The notes beneath the pieces are model-generated. The model did no database searches. It saw only the letters and a list, made by a program, of their open reading frames with translations, and was not told where the DNA came from. Shown one piece after another: positions 60,701-64,000 of a stretch of 64,000 nt of DNA. A program made the position numbers and the translations under genes. Source of the stretch: Mermis nigrescens (lineage: Eukaryota; Nematoda; Enoplea; Mermithida; Mermithidae); the NCBI GenBank assembly GCA_036768485.1, contig JAVLUZ010000143.1:4764346-4828345 (forward strand), read 5' to 3'. How positions within the stretch are numbered: the stretch's first letter is position 1; each line of letters opens with the position of its first letter.

Positions 60701-60808
60701 GAATACTGCGATGTTCAAACAAATTTGATTTGAACCTGAACGGTTTGCCGCATATTTCGCAATTGAACGGTTTTCGATCCGTATGTATTATCGAATGCTG
60801 TTGTAAGC
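54586..60808 (-). CDS. C2H2 zinc-finger protein, 3' portion of gene (four exons)
   Basis: Exons 60695-60808, 57323-57372, 56222-56485 and 54586-54795 join with matching phases into about 212 residues. Content: the end of one finger (LQQHSIIHT), a complete finger CEICGKPF ... FEHRSIH, a linker SGEQPYV, a complete finger CPFCGKTC ... KKHLKTH split by an intron, a polar segment with basic and acidic runs (GHHSSNEDGEGYEEHGAEST), and a last isolated finger. Such proteins are nuclear and usually bind DNA as transcription regulators; the target is unknown and I do not recognise the family name. The 5' exons, including the cysteines of the first finger, are not visible and probably lie right of the window. 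It lies upstream of CNNM in the same orientation. Confidence 0.88.
54800..55048. other. Zinc-finger gene, start of the last intron
   Basis: AT-rich DNA with a short aattaaattaaatt repeat; an R4 copy follows. Confidence 0.5.
55057..55442 (+). mobile_element. R4 MITE with perfect target duplication
   Basis: TATATATGATCTGAGG to GCTGTGCATGTATG, flanked by gtgggtac on both sides (55049-55056, 55443-55450). Last intron of the zinc-finger gene. Its hairpin is decayed (agcactttgagcc). Confidence 0.88.
55451..55738 (-). mobile_element. R4 copy, inverted neighbour, truncated
   Basis: Begins directly at the gtgggtac of the previous element with the R4 interior (gcgtcaaaaacatcg) in reverse and ends ccaagatcatgtatg. 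The other terminus is missing. Confidence 0.75.
55994..56213 (+). mobile_element. R1 MITE inserted at a splice donor
   Basis: Starts CATAGGTGGGCGGC; right end eroded (accccctggtata). Left flank gttcttac (55986-55993), right flank cttcttac (56214-56221), 7 of 8 equal. On the minus strand the right flank is GTAAGAAG, the 5' splice site that follows the zinc-finger exon ending at 56222. Confidence 0.88.
56222..56485 (-). CDS. Zinc-finger gene, exon with the end of finger CPFC and acidic linker
   Basis: Acceptor taaaaatag in phase 0. Starts GNLKKHLKTHVKEPEELDRA, giving the two histidines of the finger begun in the previous exon. Then a polar region (SSNEDGEGYEEHG), a basic patch TPRRRQNYRR, and KDKDAAFAARQVDDDGYPM at the end. 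Donor ATG|GTAAGAAG. The donor belongs to a transposon target duplication (see R1 at 55994-56213). Confidence 0.9.
56490..56820. other. Zinc-finger gene intron
   Basis: AT-rich DNA of short a/t repeats; no element recognised. Confidence 0.5.
56821..57155. repeat. Minisatellite AAAAGTTTTCACCCCCTC in an intron
   Basis: About 16-18 imperfect units of 17-22 bp (aaaagttttcaccccctc with variants cgccccctcc and attcctcac). It occupies the intron between the two halves of the CPFC finger. Reading frames over it are artefacts. Confidence 0.92.
57323..57372 (-). CDS. Zinc-finger gene, 50-base micro-exon
   Basis: Acceptor tttgttcttcag, donor AAG|GTATGT. It completes the Gly of the linker and reads EQPYVCPFCGKTCRLK, so the two cysteines and finger tip of a C2H2 finger are in this micro-exon and the two histidines are in the next. 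Phase 1 entry, phase 0 exit, both matching neighbours. Confidence 0.92.
57598..57644. repeat. Perfect 47-base palindrome
   Basis: Two perfect 22-base arms (57598-57619 and 57623-57644), with core tacatacctaccatac, separated by aat. Confidence 0.95.
57667..58105 (+). mobile_element. R5 repeat copy
   Basis: CATAGGGGTGAGG to GGGAAACTATG, closely similar to 2552-2984. It contains the perfect hairpin cggcgcttcgcgccg near 57800. It lies in the intron between the CEIC and CPFC exons. Confidence 0.75.
58106..58200. repeat. CCGGGG-rich cluster
   Basis: GC-rich cluster of ccccggccccagg and complements after TAGGAATGTCCC, resembling the end of a TAG-type inverted-repeat element. A related cluster is at 60048-60092, but the opposite terminal repeat was not found. 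Confidence 0.5.
58257..58518 (-). mobile_element. R1 MITE with perfect target duplication
   Basis: CACACCTGGGCGTAG to GCCCACCTATG, flanked by gttataag on both sides (58249-58256, 58519-58526). Intron of the zinc-finger gene. Confidence 0.92.
58530..59788. other. Zinc-finger gene intron, AT-rich
   Basis: No exon or element recognised. A short ta run lies near 58830. Confidence 0.45.
59797..60026 (+). mobile_element. R1 MITE
   Basis: CATAGGTGGGCGGC to GCCCAAGTATG, with flanks gtcaccat and gtcggcat (6 of 8 equal). Confidence 0.82.
60035..60690. other. Zinc-finger gene intron next to exon
   Basis: CCGGGG-type fragment (60048-60092), R1-like fragment (60130-60235, acatgggcagcgg), then AT-rich DNA. 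Confidence 0.45.
60695..60808 (-). CDS. Zinc-finger gene exon with complete CEIC finger
   Basis: Acceptor ctttgttttag; reads LQQHSIIHTDRKPFN, then CEICGKPFRFKSNLFEHRSI with a final His (C-x2-C-x12-H-x3-H), and ends in the linker at donor G|GTTTGA. The leading HSIIHT is the histidine end of an earlier finger whose cysteines must be in an upstream exon. No such exon was found to the right end of the window. Confidence 0.9.
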
Positions 60809-60814
60809 CTAAAA

Positions 60815-61559
60815 CAAAGAAAAACCAAATAACTTTTTCTGTTTTCGTAGGAATGCAGCGGATGTCCGCATACAATAAATTAATTCTTATAAAACAGCGA
60901 ATGCGGGTTTAAAAAATAGTTATCTCAACCAAAGTGAGAAAAAAATAAATATTTAAAATAGAAATCGAATGGAAAAATCTTATTTCAGGTAAGTATGACT
61001 TTGTAAGCACTGAGTAGAAATTTAAAATAGGCAAACTGCCAAATAAATCTTACTCACACTTATTTGTGCAAGGGATTGTATTTAATACAACGTCAGTGCC
61101 ATTTCAGGGCTCGGCATTCACAGATTTCTTTAAAGCTGGACAAGCACGGCACAACAATTTTTATTCTTACTTTAGGCTACAAGCACGATCAGATTAATTA
61201 ATGAAATCAAGTAAAATGGCCTTACAAACGCAAATTAAATCGGAAATCGGGTTAAGCATCATAGTCTTTTACAGCAAAAATGATTCCCGATGTACAAAGA
61301 CTATCCGGGAATATCTATATACCTACGCGACGCGTGCAAAAATTTTGAGAGGACAAAAACTATAAAAATGTCCAAGTTTCTCGAAAATTTCCGCGCCTCG
61401 GAATAAAATAATTATCTATTCCCTATGCAATCGTTATGACAAAAAAGCATTTAAAAGACAAAAACCGTCAAATTTTTGTGCTTCGCGCTGCACCTATCGA
61501 TATATGTATTTTGGTAATTTCGACGTCAGACAGCCGAAAATTTGCTACATAAAATACAC
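60815..61559. other. Presumed upstream intron of the zinc-finger gene
   Basis: AT-rich with a decayed hairpin (gtgcttcgcgctgcac) near 61478. No exon seen. Confidence 0.4.
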
Positions 61560-61567
61560 TACCAAAG

Positions 61568-62378
61568 TAGAGCTGTGCCGGGGCCGCCTTTTTTGCCGGG
61601 GCCGAGGCCTAGGCCTTGGTGCCGGGGCCGGGCCGGCCAATAATAGCGTGCTTTACCATGCTTATAGTACGACCCTGCCCTACCCCTTATATGTACCTAT
61701 GCATATATTCTTGCTTGTAGATATGCACGTCAAGCGTTAATATTTGTTGGGATTACAAGATATAACAGAACATGGGCATCGGGGGATCTAGACCCCCAGA
61801 ATTCTTATTCTCCCTCTCCCCCCCCCCAAAAAAAATCCGCTAGACCCCCAGAATTTGATTTTCAGAATTTTTTCTGTTTTTCTGCGGTTTTTTGATGCTA
61901 ATGGATAGCTCTCATTGAGAAACGCGAGAAAACTGTGTTTTTTTCGCTCTACCATATATTATCAGGCACTTTTTGACTTTGAAAAATTTTGGACCCCCTA
62001 GAATTTTTGAGCTGCCCATGTATGGATTTAACTCCTCTGACTTGGATGCGTTTCTCAATGTGCTTTACTTTGCACTTTTTTTAGGCTTATTATTCTATTT
62101 GTTCTGATAGACGTAGCTGTCTGCTACCAAGCAAGCTGGAAATGCTCGTCTATATGAATTGCAATTTAAAATATGTCAATTTTGATTATTAACTAGAAGT
62201 TTGCACCAATCTGACATAGTGAAATAAAGATTTGAATTAGCAAGATCTGTGCTTTGCTTGAAATTGAGTTTGAAGGTAAATCTGCCCAAAACATTATCAA
62301 GTTTCTACATTATAATCGACTCTAACATTGGCCCCGGCGAGGCCAGGGGCCGGGGCCTGGCACCCCGGCACAGCTCTA
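61568..62378. mobile_element. Inverted-repeat transposon with CCGGGG-rich ends
   Basis: TAGAGCTGTGCCGGGGCC and its complement at the right end (ccccggcacagctcta), with perfect target duplication taccaaag (61560-61567, 62379-62386). CCGGGG/CCCCGG clusters lie inside both ends (61580-61640, 62330-62365). An R1-like element is nested at about 61768-62025 (catgggcatcgggg to gctgcccatgtatg). No transposase. Confidence 0.88.
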
Positions 62379-62389
62379 TACCAAAGGAC

Positions 62390-62980
62390 AAATGACCTGC
62401 CATTTCAGCTGTAGATGATTGATGTATGCCTATTATCCAGTTGAATCTTGAATCTCGCAGCAATGTTTGCCAATTAATATTTTAATCAATAATTCCCACG
62501 CGGGCAAACACCCACTCAAACTTCTCTAAGGTTAAGCAAAGCTTTGAACACATAAGATTCTAACAATGAGAAGGACTAAGAAGACAACAGTCACCTTTAA
62601 TCACCTCGATTAGAAGCAAGCAAGTTGAAAAATGAAAGAAAAACAGTAAATTGATGTCACTAGTACAGATTGCAAAAGCAAGAGGCAAGACATTTTCCTA
62701 CTTTAAGTCAAAAACCCGCAACACGCACCTGCTATTTTAAAGAAGAAATACCGTGCACTCGCTATGTCGAAAAATGTGAACCGCAAGTACACTCGATTAT
62801 GTCCTCTTATACTACACACCATACATGTAACAGAGGAATGGGGAAGCCCCACACAAAGTTGGTCGTCCCCCACCCTCCCCTTGAAGCTAGAAAATTTTTG
62901 ACCCACTATTTTTTGAAAAAAAAATTAATTTTTTGAACGTTTTCATGTGTTTATTGGCGGAAAAATTAGAGATCGTTTAC
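62390..62980. other. Gene-free stretch
   Basis: Nothing recognised; frames at 62670-62936 lack coding signs. Confidence 0.4.
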
Positions 62981-62984
62981 CCCG

Positions 62985-64000
62985 CCCCAAGTGTTTTTTG
63001 TACAAGGTCCCTTTGTACATACATGTACAAAGATGGTCCCCAAAAGTTTTTGTACATTTAGTACACGCAAATTTTTGTGCACTATAATATGGTACAGTAG
63101 CGATTTTAGTGAGGTAAAAAAAGATGTTTCGACCTTTGGTTTTGTATTTTAGCTAATTTCTGGTTTTTTGATGATAAAAATTGCTGAAAATTGTCTCAAA
63201 TTAACGCCAAGCGCTGAAAAATTTGACATTTGTCATTCTAAATTCAAATTCTGCTATTAGAAAGATATATAAAATAGACAACTACTCCTTTCGGCGCACA
63301 GCGCCGAATATTTTCACTAATTCTACACCTTCTTACAGTTTTTGTCTTCCCCAAAAATCATCGTACATGTACAAAGATGATCCCGAAAAGTCTTTGTACA
63401 TCGGGGAAAATCTTAGCCGAATACAAAAAAACCGTGCCCTCCCCTTAAAAATGGCTGGGGTGGGGACCCCCAATAAAAATTTCGAGCCGTTACATGCATG
63501 CAACACACGCATACTGTACTGCGCAACATATAATAAAATAAAATACCACGTCAGTGTTTTTTTGTACAAGGTCCGTTTATACATGTACAAAGATGGTCCC
63601 CAAAAGTCTTTGTACATTTTGTACACGCAAATTTTTGTGTACCATATTATGGTACAGTAGCGATTTTAGTATGGTAAAACAGTGTTTTTCGACCTTTGGT
63701 AGTGTATTTTAGCTAATTTCTGAGTTTCTGACGCCAAAAATTACTAAAAATCGTCTCGAAACGGCGCAAAGCGCCTGAAAAATTTGATATTTTTCCCTTC
63801 TAAATGCAAATTCTGCTATTTTAAAGATATATAGGACAAACAATTACTCATTTCGGCGCGAAGCACCGAAATTTAATTTTTGGAATTTTACACCTTTTTA
63901 CAGTTTTTGTCTTCCCAAAAATCTTTGCACATTTTGTACACACAAATTTTTGGGTACAATAATATGGCATGATAGCGATTTTAGTGTGGTAAAGACAGAG
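62985..64000. repeat. Tandem repeat of about 560 bp, GTACA-rich, cut by the window edge
   Basis: Text from about 62990 (tttttgtacaaggtccctttg, acatgtacaaagatggtccc, ggtacagtagcgattttagt) returns at about 63553. Inside each unit is the GC hairpin (ggcgcacagcgcc near 63295, ggcgcaaagcgcc near 63761, ggcgcgaagcacc near 63855). Shorter tttgtaca blocks are repeated within each unit. The array runs past the right end. Confidence 0.8.

Noticed and set aside
63223..63660. 145-codon plus frame with repeated MYKD segments
   Set aside because: Repeated Met-Tyr-Lys-Asp comes from the tgtacaaagat words of the tandem array.

Overview
The window is nuclear DNA of a repeat-rich, intron-containing animal, most likely an insect. 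The evidence is two genes with many small exons and canonical GT/AG splice sites, proteins closest to insect families as I remember them, AT-rich DNA crowded with short transposon relatives, (TA)n tracts and two 100-N assembly gaps (6524-6623, 54112-54211). A sap-feeding hemipteran would fit, but that is a guess. No bacterial or viral genes were seen.

Layout. Positions 1-27390 contain no convincing complete gene: nested inverted-repeat transposons, minisatellites, a tRNA-derived SINE head, a decayed PIF/Harbinger transposon, two large foldback elements and one orphan candidate exon (19733-19955, minus). Positions 27391-51838 (minus) hold a complete CNNM-type metal-transport mediator (Drosophila unextended family). 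I rebuilt 11 exons whose phases join into about 872 codons, with signal peptide, extracellular domain, DUF21 membrane domain, CBS pair and cyclic-nucleotide-binding-like domain. Positions 51839-54585 are intergenic and full of repeats. Positions 54586-60808 (minus) hold the last four exons of a C2H2 zinc-finger gene whose 5' part is not visible and probably lies beyond the right edge. Positions 60809-64000 are repeats.

Most remaining sequence belongs to a few families of non-autonomous elements. Here I call R1, R3, R4 and R5 the elements that start near CATANNTG and end near CANNTATG. R1, R3 and R4 show 8-bp target duplications (hAT-like); R5 shares the ends but shows no clear duplication. 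P1 is a roughly 165-bp palindromic element at TA sites. A further group carries GC-rich CCGRRG hexamer clusters just inside TAG-starting inverted repeats. Several copies sit beside splice sites of both genes. In the zinc-finger gene an R1 insertion duplicated the 5' splice site itself. Other signals worth a look are a small GC hairpin kept by paired changes across many repeat copies, serial insertion of elements into the same 8-bp target, and a tandem duplication that provides an empty site next to a filled one.
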